Notes under the pieces: model-generated
Database searches by the model: none
What the model was told of the DNA's origin: nothing
The model's input: only the letters and a program-made list of their open reading frames with translations
Program-made: the position numbers and the translations under genes
Shown: positions 27,332-35,051 of the stretch, piece by piece
Numbering within the stretch: position 1 is the stretch's first letter
Layout of the letters: the number at the start of each line of letters is the position of its first letter
Source of the DNA: Alcaligenaceae bacterium
Lineage (GTDB): Bacteria > Pseudomonadota > Gammaproteobacteria > Burkholderiales > Burkholderiaceae_B
Length of the DNA: 38,741 nt
Direction: 5' to 3'
Assembly: GCA_947484295.1 (NCBI GenBank)
Contig: CANKOW010000005.1
Span: forward strand, 1 to 38,741

Positions 27332-28846
27332 ATGGATTTCAACATCAGCATTTCAGCTAGCCCACATCAAACCAAAACCCCAGCGATCGCTATTGGTGTC
27401 TTTGCAGACGGGGTGTTAAGTGCAGCAGCCGATGCGATTGATCGCGCCAGCAACGGTGCCGTGCGCGCAGTCATCAAAGCAGAGTTCATCGCGCGTGCGG
27501 GTTCAACCCTAGTGTTGCGCAATCTTGAGGGTGTCGCTGCACCCCGCATCGTCTTAGTCGGGCTCGGCAAACAAGCCGAGTACACACCACGCACGCATGC
27601 GCGCGCCGAGCAAGCGTTCGCTGCGTATTGTGTACAGGCACGACTCACCGAAGCGACTTCAACGCTGGCTGCGATTGACTGCCCGGCAGCGCCGGTGCGC
27701 GATCGCGCACGCTCAGCCGCTGCGGCCTGCGGCGAAGCCACCTACCATTACGATGCCAGCTTTGGCAAACCTGATCTCAACGCTCGCCCAAAGCTTAAAA
27801 AGCTGACACTTCAGTTTGCAAGCGCAGCCGAGCGCGCGGCCGCCACACTAGGCTTGACTGAAGGCGGCGCGCTAGCCCAAGGCATGTCGTTAGCCCGTAC
27901 GTTAGGCAATTTGCCAGGCAACATCTGCACTCCCACCTACTTAGGCGAAGAGGCAAAAGCACTAGGCAAGCAGTTCAAAAGCATCAGCGTCAAGGTACTT
28001 GATCGCAAACAAATCGAAGCGCTAAAAATGGGTTCGTTTTTGTCGGTGGCACGCGGTTCGGACGAGCAACCTCGCTTTATCGTTTTGCATTACAAAGGCA
28101 AGCCGGTTGCAGCCAAGCGCGGTGCGAAAGCTGCTGCTGGGCCAATCGTTTTAGTCGGCAAAGGCATTACGTTTGACTCGGGTGGTATCTCGATCAAGCT
28201 GGCCGCCACCATGGACGAAATGAAGTTTGATATGTGCGGCGCGGCAAGCGTGTTGGGCACTTTACGCGCGGTCGCCGAAATCGGTTTGCCTGGCGAAATT
28301 ATTGGTTTGATCCCCACCTGCGAGAACATGCCAAGCGGCACGGCCAACAAGCCGGGCGATGTGGTCACCAGCATGTCGGGCCAGACCATTGAAATTCTTA
28401 ATACCGATGCTGAGGGCCGCTTAATTTTGTGCGATGCCTTGACTTATGCCGAGCGTTTTAAACCTTCAGCCGTAGTGGATATCGCAACCCTAACGGGTGC
28501 CTGCGTGGTCGCGTTGGGCAAGGTCAACACTGGTCTGTTCGCGAGCGACGATGCCTTGGCTGAAGCCTTATTGACAGCGGGCAAGCAATCGATGGATACG
28601 GCTTGGCGCTTGCCGCTTGATGATGCCTACCAAGAGCAGCTGAAATCAAACTTTGCGGATATGGCCAATATTGGTGGCCAACCCGGCGGCGCGGTGACGG
28701 CGGCTTGCTTTTTAGCGCGTTTTGCCAAGGCATACCCCTGGGCACACTTGGATATCGCAGGCACGGCGTGGCGTAGCGGTGGCGAAAAAGGCTCAACCGG
28801 CCGCCCAGTGCCGATGCTGCTGCAGTATCTGATCAATCAGGCTTAG
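27332..28846 (+). CDS. pepA: Leucyl aminopeptidase (M17)
   Basis: This 504-residue cytosolic aminopeptidase has an N-terminal macro-like domain (about 1-160) and a C-terminal M17 catalytic domain. GKGITFDSGGISIKLA supplies catalytic Lys and a metal Asp, and NTDAEGRLILCDAL carries the metal-binding Asp-Glu pair and the catalytic Arg. Related enzymes act as DNA-binding proteins in E. coli, but this is not visible here. In many betaproteobacteria pepA diverges from lptF; here it diverges from the cysB-like gene. holC follows after 7 bp, a conserved pairing. Confidence 0.96.
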   Translation: MDFNISISASPHQTKTPAIAIGVFADGVLSAAADAIDRASNGAVRAVIKAEFIARAGSTLVLRNLEGVAAPRIVLVGLGKQAEYTPRTHARAEQAFAAYCVQARLTEATSTLAAIDCPAAPVRDRARSAAAACGEATYHYDASFGKPDLNARPKLKKLTLQFASAAERAAATLGLTEGGALAQGMSLARTLGNLPGNICTPTYLGEEAKALGKQFKSISVKVLDRKQIEALKMGSFLSVARGSDEQPRFIVLHYKGKPVAAKRGAKAAAGPIVLVGKGITFDSGGISIKLAATMDEMKFDMCGAASVLGTLRAVAEIGLPGEIIGLIPTCENMPSGTANKPGDVVTSMSGQTIEILNTDAEGRLILCDALTYAERFKPSAVVDIATLTGACVVALGKVNTGLFASDDALAEALLTAGKQSMDTAWRLPLDDAYQEQLKSNFADMANIGGQPGGAVTAACFLARFAKAYPWAHLDIAGTAWRSGGEKGSTGRPVPMLLQYLINQA

Positions 28847-28853
28847 GTTCAAC

Positions 28854-29285
28854 ATGGCCCGTATCGACTTTGCTTTTGGCGCGGCTGAAAAAATCGCACA
28901 AGCGTGCCAGACCACGCTCAAGCAATACCTTGCGGGCCACAAATTGTTGGTCTATTGCAGCGATGTCAGTCGCTTAAAAGCCTATGACACAAAACTGTGG
29001 GCGGTTGAACCCACGGCTTTTGTGCCGCACGTCATGGCTACCGACCCATTGGCCGAGCACACACCCATTTGGTTGGTGTCAAGCGACTTAAAACAGGCCT
29101 TGGCGCGCGCACCCGTCGAGGCTTGGTTGCTCAATCTTGACGAACAATGCCCACCCGCACTTGGCAACACCGCTCGCGTGCTTGAAATTGTGTCAGACGA
29201 CGAAGATGACAAGGCAGCGGCGCGTGCACGTTGGGCGCAATACAAAGCCGCGGGGCACGAATTGAAAGCGCACCGTTTGACCTAA
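28854..29285 (+). CDS. holC: DNA polymerase III chi subunit
   Basis: This 143-residue protein fits HolC in length and pattern: an N-terminal IDFAFGAAEKIAQACQTTLKQYLAGHKLLVYC, a central FVPHVMATDPLAEHTPIWL, and a late LNLDEQCPPAL followed by a RWAQYKAAGHELKAHRL tail. Chi links the clamp loader to single-stranded DNA-binding protein. The position 7 bp after pepA on the same strand matches the usual pepA-holC order and supports the call. Confidence 0.92.
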   Translation: MARIDFAFGAAEKIAQACQTTLKQYLAGHKLLVYCSDVSRLKAYDTKLWAVEPTAFVPHVMATDPLAEHTPIWLVSSDLKQALARAPVEAWLLNLDEQCPPALGNTARVLEIVSDDEDDKAAARARWAQYKAAGHELKAHRLT

Positions 29286-29499
29286 CAACACGTTCAGCTG
29301 AGCACGCGTTTCGTTCGGTTTTGGCCACTCGCTATAAAAATGCCACCTGCGCAGGAGATATAAATGACGCTGGCGTTGCAAAAAACACCACAATTTGTAG
29401 GAAATCTAGCCATTCAGGGAACTGTCAGGTATGCTTTCGGTCATAGACTCATGGCTTACTTTAAATAGCCTGAGTCCAATTCAGTGACAGGAGCTAACT

Positions 29500-30204
29500 A
29501 TGTCTGAATATCGTCCTTCTTTAAACCCCGGTCAATATAGTGACGTCGCCGACGTCGCCACGCGTAACCGTGTGCTGCGTAACACCTATTGGCTGCTGGC
29601 CATTTCGCTGATCCCCACCGTACTAGGCGCTGCCTTTGGTATGTACAGCGGCATCAATCAAGTCATGGCAACCAGTCCGTTCATCTCAATGATCATCTTT
29701 TTGGCCGGCGCTTTTGGTTTGATGTACGCCATTGAAAAGAACAAAGAGAACTCCTTAGGAGTAGGCCTGCTGCTGCTCTTTACGTTCTTTATGGGCATGA
29801 TGCTCTCGCGCCTGCTGGGCCACGTGCTCGGCATGAGCAACGGCACACAACTGGTGATGTTTGCTTTTGGTGGCACCGCAGCCGTCTTTGGCACGATGGC
29901 CACACTGGCTACGTCGATCAAACGTGATCTGTCGGGTCTGAGTAAGTTTATGTTCGTCGGCGTGGTGATCTTGATTATTGCCAGCATCGGTAACATCTTC
30001 TTGCAATTGCCTGCACTGATGCTGACCATTTCGGTGGTAGCGATTGTGATCTTCTCGGCCTTTATGCTGATTGATCTGCAGCGTGTGGTCAACGGTGGTG
30101 AAACGAACTACGTTTCAGCAACGCTTGCCATCTACTTAGACGTGTACAACGTGTTTGCTAATTTACTTGCCATTTTAGGCTTCACAAGCGGCAGTCGCGA
30201 TTAA
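29500..30204 (+). CDS. Bax inhibitor-1/YccA family membrane protein
   Basis: This 234-residue protein has seven hydrophobic segments, as in the TMBIM/BI-1 family. Family-like features are RNTYWLLAISLIPTVLGAAFG near the N-terminus, FGGTAAVFGTMA, and the C-terminal YLDVYNVFANLLAILGF with the conserved acidic residue. YccA-type members interact with the FtsH protease, and others are pH-gated calcium channels. AGGAGC precedes the ATG. It stands alone, ended by a strong terminator about 55 bp downstream. The 214-bp gap before it should hold its promoter, which I could not define. Confidence 0.93.
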   Translation: MSEYRPSLNPGQYSDVADVATRNRVLRNTYWLLAISLIPTVLGAAFGMYSGINQVMATSPFISMIIFLAGAFGLMYAIEKNKENSLGVGLLLLFTFFMGMMLSRLLGHVLGMSNGTQLVMFAFGGTAAVFGTMATLATSIKRDLSGLSKFMFVGVVILIIASIGNIFLQLPALMLTISVVAIVIFSAFMLIDLQRVVNGGETNYVSATLAIYLDVYNVFANLLAILGFTSGSRD

Positions 30205-30257
30205 GTTGATTCTTGGCAACGCGCTCAGCAGCGCGAGTTGCTAAGTTGAGGTAAAAA

Positions 30258-30301
30258 GAAGGGTCAAGCTCTGCATCGACAGAGATTGACCCTTTTTTTT
30301 T
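30258..30301 (+). terminator. Rho-independent terminator after the BI-1 family gene
   Basis: GGGTCAA-GCTCTG (30261-30273) pairs with CAGAG-A-TTGACCC (30280-30292) around a short CATCGA loop, and a run of eight or more T follows directly. An A-rich stretch precedes the stem, so weak function on the minus strand is also possible. Nothing else is recognisable in the rest of the 251-bp gap to the isomerase gene. Confidence 0.9.
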
Positions 30302-30455
30302 CGTTGATGCCTGCGTTCGCTGATGCCTGCGATGATCCAGATCACAAGTGAAGGCAACTACGTTTCTAAGATCTTTGCGGCGTAGACGAGTTCAAAGGCT
30401 CGCTACAAACGACAGGCAGCAGATATCGTGCACAGTAAACATTTAGGATTAGCCA

Positions 30456-31196
30456 ATGAACGAGACAGTTTTAACGCACGAAAATAATGGTGTACTCACA
30501 CTCACGATCAATCGCCCCGAACGTCGCAATGCGCTTGACGTTGCCACCTATCTTTCTTTGGCTAAGCACGTGCGCGCTGCCAGTACAAACAAAGATTGTC
30601 GGGCTATCGTGATAACAGGTGCCAGCAACTATTTCACGGCAGGCAACGACCTCAAAGATTTTCAAAAACCTCGCACCTCGGGCGACAGCGGTGGCATCAC
30701 TTTGTTACGCAGCCTCATCGATTGTGATTTGCCGATCATTGCCGCTGTTGAAGGTCGCGCGATCGGTATCGGCGTGACCATGCTGCAACATTGTGATTTT
30801 ATTTATGCGGCGGATAATGCCTTATTCACCATCCCGTTTGTGGCGCTGGGGCTTTGTCCTGAGGGTGCCTCAAGCGTCTTGCTCGCGCAAATTGTTGGTG
30901 CACGGCGCGCGTCAGACTGGTTGCTACGTGGCAAAACCTTCGGTGCACAAGAGGCGCTTGATGCTGGGTTTATCACTCAGATCACGCACGATGGGCAAGC
31001 CCTGGCAATCGCTCAAGCACTGGGTGACGATTTAGCCGCCCTACCCCCGCAAGCCTTGCAGCTGTCAAAGCGCATGATGAAACATACCCAACGCCCCATG
31101 CTGCATGACACGCTGAACTATGAGTTTGGTTTGTTTTCTGAACGCTTGCAATCAGAAGAAGCGCAGGCGGCCGTGGCGAAGTTGTTAAAAAAATAA
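30456..31196 (+). CDS. Enoyl-CoA isomerase-type crotonase (ECI2-like)
   Basis: This 246-residue crotonase-fold protein opens with LTINRPERRNALD and has the oxyanion segment YFTAGNDLKDF. By eye alignment, the two hydratase glutamates are missing: the GGGCELA region reads GIGVTML, and the PE of QPEILLG reads PF. Instead LGLCPEGASS matches the SPEGCSS motif with the single catalytic Glu of Delta3,Delta2-enoyl-CoA isomerases (ECI2/PECI). It would shift a double bond in an unsaturated acyl-CoA rather than hydrate it. An alpha/beta hydrolase gene follows 68 bp downstream, at the start of the accessory catabolic region. Confidence 0.85.
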   Translation: MNETVLTHENNGVLTLTINRPERRNALDVATYLSLAKHVRAASTNKDCRAIVITGASNYFTAGNDLKDFQKPRTSGDSGGITLLRSLIDCDLPIIAAVEGRAIGIGVTMLQHCDFIYAADNALFTIPFVALGLCPEGASSVLLAQIVGARRASDWLLRGKTFGAQEALDAGFITQITHDGQALAIAQALGDDLAALPPQALQLSKRMMKHTQRPMLHDTLNYEFGLFSERLQSEEAQAAVAKLLKK

Positions 31197-31264
31197 CGCT
31201 AATATCTTGACCTGCCTGATACCCACATGCAAAGCTTGAACAGTTACAACGGAGAACACTTACT

Positions 31265-32149
31265 ATGCTGACCGCACGCACCAACGATGGCGTTGACCTT
31301 TGCTACGAAACCACCGGCTCTGGTGACCCAATTATTTTCGTTCACGAGTTTGCTGGGCATAAAGAAAGCTGGGAGCCTCAGATTCGGCATTTTGCGCGCC
31401 GTTATCAATGCGTCACGTACAACGCGCGTGGCTATCCACCGTCTTCGGTGCCGCCTGACGTGTCGTCGTATTCGCAAAACCGCGCAGTGGCCGACATCGT
31501 GGCCGTGATGGATCACTTAAAGATCAAAAAAGCCCATATTGTTGGCTTGTCGATGGGGGGCTTTGCGACTCTGCATTTTGGTTTGCAACATCCCGACCGC
31601 GCACTTTCGTTAGTGGTGGCGGGCTGCGGCTATGGCGCCGAACTTGAACAGGGCGAGCAATTTCGCAAAGAGGCTGAGGCAAGCGCCAAGATGCTGCTCG
31701 AACAGGGCATGAAAGCCTTTGTCGACAAGTACGCCTTTGGCCCTACACGCTTGTCGTTTGAGCGCGCCGACCCACGAGGTTTTGCAGAATTTATTCAACA
31801 GTTTTATGGTCACTCAGCGCTAGGCTCTGCCAACACGCAGCTAGGTGTGCAGCGCGAACGACCCTCGCTCTACAACTTAAAAGATCAACTGCAAAAGCTA
31901 ACAGTACCGACCTTGATCATCAACGGCGACGAGGACTGGCCGTGCTTGAAGCCAGGACTGATGCTGAAAGAAACCATCCCGTCTGCTGCGTTAGCGATTT
32001 TGCCTAACTGCGGACACACCATGAACATCGAGATGCCCAACGAGTTCAATCACGCGCTTGAGCAGTTTTTGCAGCACGCAAGCAGTGGTCGCTGGCCTCA
32101 GCGCGATCCGCGTGCGATGGTGGCTTCGATTACTGGGATGAAAGACTGA
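31265..32149 (+). CDS. Alpha/beta-fold hydrolase
   Basis: This 294-residue cytoplasmic hydrolase has the nucleophile elbow VGLSMGG near residue 95, an Asp in INGDEDWPC and a His in NCGHTMNIEMP, so the catalytic triad is intact. The fold resembles 3-oxoadipate enol-lactonases and C-C bond hydrolases, but the substrate is not identifiable. GGAG lies shortly before the ATG. It is followed by the NMT1-like gene after 25 bp, so these genes are probably co-transcribed in a catabolic operon. Confidence 0.9.
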   Translation: MLTARTNDGVDLCYETTGSGDPIIFVHEFAGHKESWEPQIRHFARRYQCVTYNARGYPPSSVPPDVSSYSQNRAVADIVAVMDHLKIKKAHIVGLSMGGFATLHFGLQHPDRALSLVVAGCGYGAELEQGEQFRKEAEASAKMLLEQGMKAFVDKYAFGPTRLSFERADPRGFAEFIQQFYGHSALGSANTQLGVQRERPSLYNLKDQLQKLTVPTLIINGDEDWPCLKPGLMLKETIPSAALAILPNCGHTMNIEMPNEFNHALEQFLQHASSGRWPQRDPRAMVASITGMKD

Positions 32150-32174
32150 ACGCGGCGCTATTTGGTGAAGTGCA

Positions 32175-33071
32175 ATGCAACTAACGCTCGCTGAAAACTT
32201 CAGGGCAGTTTTTTATACGCCCTTTTATTTGCTGAAAGAGTTAAGGCTCGCCGAACAGGCGGGCCTGCACATCGAGTGGTTAGCGCCGGGCGCCCCGGGC
32301 GGGGCAATCGACCAGATCAAAGACGGCTCAGTCGACTTGACTTGGGGCGGACCCATGCGCGTCATGAAAGACCATGACACATGCCCTGCAGATGGCTCCT
32401 CGCTGCTTTGCTTTGGCGAAGTTGTTGCACGCGATCCGTTTTTTTTAGTGGGCTCTCAAAAGAGTTTTTCTTTACAAGAGTTGACGCATTTACGCTTAAG
32501 CTTAGTGTCTGAAGTTCCGACCCCTTGGCTGTGCTTGCAGGATGACCTCAGGGCTTTGAACATAAACATCGAGCAACTCGAGCGCAGTGGGCAACTCAAG
32601 CGCGACTGGACGATGGCTGAACAAATTCGCGCACTCGATTCACAAGACATCGATGTCATTCAGCTCTTTGAGCCTTTCGTCAGTCAGGTATTGAAGTCAG
32701 GTCGACATCACATTCTTTACGCCGCCCACAGTCGCGGTCCAACCGTGTACACCACGTTCATTTGCTCGCAAGAGGGCTTCGCCAAAAAAAGGGCCGAGTT
32801 TGCGTGCCTCAATGAGGTACTCGGCACACTACAAAATTGGCTGCACACCCACTCTGCGCAGGATATTGCGCATATCGTGCAACCATATTTTGCTGAGCTT
32901 GAACTTGACGTATTGACCAGCGCAATCGATCGCTACCTTCAAAGTCAAGTTTGGGCAACAACCCCTGAAGTTTCTAAGGCTGGTTTTGACCGCTTGGCCG
33001 ACAGCCTGCACTCAGGAGGATTTATACAAACTCGGATTCTTTATGACTCTTGCGTCAAAGCCTTCCACTAA
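32175..33071 (+). CDS. NMT1/THI5-like periplasmic-binding-fold protein without signal peptide
   Basis: This 298-residue protein has the type II binding-protein fold typical of NMT1/THI5-like proteins: LTLAENFRAVFYTPFYLLKELRLAEQ at the start, IEWLAPGAPGGAIDQIKDGSVDLTWGG, and later LRLSLVSEVPTPWLCLQDDLR. The chain begins directly at the first beta strand with no signal peptide or lipobox, so it should be cytoplasmic. It could be an enzyme, as 4,5-dihydroxyphthalate decarboxylases of this fold are, or a ligand sensor. No CCCFC motif of yeast Thi5 is present. Its last 18 codons are part of a 59-bp tandem duplication. Confidence 0.75.
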   Translation: MQLTLAENFRAVFYTPFYLLKELRLAEQAGLHIEWLAPGAPGGAIDQIKDGSVDLTWGGPMRVMKDHDTCPADGSSLLCFGEVVARDPFFLVGSQKSFSLQELTHLRLSLVSEVPTPWLCLQDDLRALNINIEQLERSGQLKRDWTMAEQIRALDSQDIDVIQLFEPFVSQVLKSGRHHILYAAHSRGPTVYTTFICSQEGFAKKRAEFACLNEVLGTLQNWLHTHSAQDIAHIVQPYFAELELDVLTSAIDRYLQSQVWATTPEVSKAGFDRLADSLHSGGFIQTRILYDSCVKAFH

Positions 33072-33133
33072 AAAGAGGTGTTGTACAAACTCGCATTTTT
33101 TACGACTCTTGCGTCAAATCCTTTCACTAAAAC
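33016..33133 (+). repeat. 59-bp tandem duplication of the NMT1-like gene's 3' end
   Basis: Copy 1 (33016-33074) covers the last codons and stop of the NMT1-like gene, and copy 2 (33075-33133) follows immediately. They differ at about nine of 59 positions by eye. Translated in its own frame, copy 2 reads QTRIFYDSCVKSFH-stop against QTRILYDSCVKAFH-stop in copy 1. Within these codons the changes fall at first or third positions only, with conservative outcomes. Copy 2 now separates the gene from the Bug gene downstream. Confidence 0.85.
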
Positions 33134-33144
33134 ATCTGTAGAAC

Positions 33145-34128
33145 ATGAAATATTTCAAAATCATCCAAGTAATCATCGCGTTTTTTCTGACATGTGGCGC
33201 TTTGGCACCTAGCGCCTTCGCGCAAACTCCCTACCCCAATCGTCAGTTACAACTGATCGTGCCGTTTCCGGCCGGTGGCCCGACAGATATCGTGGCGAGG
33301 CTGTATGCGCAACAACTATCCAAACTGGCTGGCCAACTCGTCATTGTCGAAAATGTCAGTGGGGCGGCTGGCATTATCGGCACGCAGAACGCTGCGCGCG
33401 CCGAACCTAACGGCTACACCATTTTGTTTAGTACCGCGAGTACGGGCGTGATCAATCAAGTGATCATGAAAAATCTCCCCTACGACTTTCAAAAAGATTT
33501 TTCAATGATTGCCTTGATCGCAAATGCTCCACACTTGTTAGTGGTGAATGCGAATCTTCCGATTAAGAATCTGGCCGATCTGATTTCCTTGGCCAAACAA
33601 AATCCAGGCAAACTCAGCTTTGCCTCGGCTGGCGCGGGCAGCATCGTGCAGATGGGCGGCGAGTTATTCAAATATCAAAGTGGCATTGATATTTTGCACG
33701 TACCCTACAAAGGCGGCGCACCCGCGACGATGGCGGTTTTAAAGGGTGAGGTCGATTTGATTGTGAACGACCTTAGCACCTTTAAGGCGCAAATCGAAGA
33801 CGGCAAGCTGCGGGCACTTGCAGTCGCCCATACGAGTCGCCTAAAACCTATACCCCAAGTGCCAACTTTTATAGAACTTGGCATGCCCGATATGATGTCT
33901 AGTTCGTGGTGGGGCATCGCAGTGCCAGTTAAAACAGCTACTGACATCCAAGCCAAGCTGCGCGCCTGGAACAACATCATCATCGCGAACCCAGACTATG
34001 TTGGGCGCTTAGCAGATATGGCGATTGAGCCCTTGCTGATGACGCCCGAACAAACTCAACAGTTTTTGCAAGACGAGTTAAAAAAATGGCAAGCTGTCGC
34101 TACCCGCGCCAACATTCAACTTGATTGA
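33145..34128 (+). CDS. Bug/TctC-family solute-binding protein
   Basis: This 327-residue periplasmic protein has a signal peptide (positively charged start, hydrophobic IIQVIIAFFLTCGALA, cleavage after AFA) and a mature start with YPNRQLQLIVPFPAGGPTDIVAR, the classic Bug-family ligand-binding loop. HVPYKGGAPA is a second family hallmark. These proteins capture carboxylates for TTT-type transporters, but no TctA or TctB membrane partner is in the window. It sits between the NMT1-like and RraA-like genes, so the ligand is probably the substrate of the surrounding pathway. Confidence 0.94.
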   Translation: MKYFKIIQVIIAFFLTCGALAPSAFAQTPYPNRQLQLIVPFPAGGPTDIVARLYAQQLSKLAGQLVIVENVSGAAGIIGTQNAARAEPNGYTILFSTASTGVINQVIMKNLPYDFQKDFSMIALIANAPHLLVVNANLPIKNLADLISLAKQNPGKLSFASAGAGSIVQMGGELFKYQSGIDILHVPYKGGAPATMAVLKGEVDLIVNDLSTFKAQIEDGKLRALAVAHTSRLKPIPQVPTFIELGMPDMMSSSWWGIAVPVKTATDIQAKLRAWNNIIIANPDYVGRLADMAIEPLLMTPEQTQQFLQDELKKWQAVATRANIQLD

Positions 34129-34137
34129 ATTTCGACT

Positions 34138-34800
34138 ATGACCTCACTTGAAAATACGACTCTCACCACTCTCGCCTCGCTAGATACCAACACGGTGTCT
34201 GACGCCCTGGATTTTATGGGCCTACCCGGCGCCACCTATGGGTTGCGTCCTTTGTGGAACTGCCCAAAAATTGTCGGGCGGGCGTCAACGATTCAGCTCG
34301 GGCCCAAAACGGGCACTGCGCCCACCGTACATTTGATTTCACCTGTCATTGCCAGCATCACAACCGGCGATCGCATCTTAGTCATCACCGGTGGCACTGA
34401 AGGGATTTCGTGTTGGGGCGATATTTTGGCAAATGCTGCCAAGATGAAAGGGATATGCGGCTCGGTGATTGACGGTATGAGCCGCGATATCGAAGGCAGC
34501 GAATCCATCGACTACCCCGTGTATGGTCGTGGGCTGACCATGATCAGCGCGCGCAATCGCTTAGTACAAATCGCCTCAGGTACGCCGGTTGTTGTGGCGG
34601 GTGTGACCGTATACGAAGATGATTACGTGATTGCCGATCGCTGCGGTACGGTCTTTGTGCCCGCAGCAAAAATCGACGAGGTGTTAGCCCTCGCACAACG
34701 CATTGCGTCACGCCAAGACGGCATGGTGCAAGCCGTGCGCGCCGGACAATCAGTTGAAGACGTGATGCACGACAAAAAGTTTGAGGCGATCAGGTCTTAA
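34138..34800 (+). CDS. RraA-family protein (HMG/OMA aldolase-like)
   Basis: This 220-residue protein has the RraA fold, shared by RNase E inhibitor RraA and class II 4-hydroxy-4-methyl-2-oxoglutarate/oxaloacetate aldolases. Asp95-X20-Arg116-Asp117 of the D-X20-R-D-X2-E/D aldolase signature is present, but the final acidic position is Gly120, with Glu119 one residue early. LPVxGRG-like YPVYGRGLTM follows. It begins 9 bp after the Bug gene in the same unit. A pyruvate-releasing aldolase or decarboxylase role is plausible for the pathway; the altered motif makes this uncertain. Confidence 0.85.
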   Translation: MTSLENTTLTTLASLDTNTVSDALDFMGLPGATYGLRPLWNCPKIVGRASTIQLGPKTGTAPTVHLISPVIASITTGDRILVITGGTEGISCWGDILANAAKMKGICGSVIDGMSRDIEGSESIDYPVYGRGLTMISARNRLVQIASGTPVVVAGVTVYEDDYVIADRCGTVFVPAAKIDEVLALAQRIASRQDGMVQAVRAGQSVEDVMHDKKFEAIRS

Positions 34801-34819
34801 AACTTGCTACAAAAAATAT

Positions 34820-35008
34820 TTACCAGGGCTTAGCCTTTAGCGGCAATACTTTTTTACCATCGGCGCGCGCCCGCAGACTGGCGAAGACGTCTTGGTGTGT
34901 AAAGCCTTTTTTAGACTTTAGAGATTGCGCTTGAGCCGCCCGTGCTTCAGCTATCAGTGTCACCTTAAAACTTAAATCTTGAGGCACTTTGAATATAGTC
35001 ATGGTCAT
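34820..35008 (-). CDS. Small antitoxin-like hypothetical protein
   Basis: A 62-residue basic ORF beginning MTMTIFKVPQDLSFKV and ending LRARADGKKVLPLKAKPW. The segment GFTHQDVFASLRAR resembles the C-terminal part of RelB/StbD-like antitoxins or stability determinants, where H-x-x-V precedes an amphipathic helix. I cannot assign a family firmly. It sits 43 bp after the SDR gene on the same strand with no toxin gene beside it, and it converges on the RraA-like gene. The start at 35008 has only a weak GGGA site, and 35002 is an alternative. Confidence 0.5.
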   Translation of the reverse strand: MTMTIFKVPQDLSFKVTLIAEARAAQAQSLKSKKGFTHQDVFASLRARADGKKVLPLKAKPW

Positions 35009-35051
35009 GAGTGTTCCCAAGCACAATGGTTGAAATGTTTACTGGTTGCGT

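Noticed and set aside
32175-33071. NMT1/THI5 similarity considered as thiamine pyrimidine (HMP) synthase.
   Set aside because: The CCCFC motif of Thi5 is absent and no thiamine genes or TPP riboswitch are nearby.
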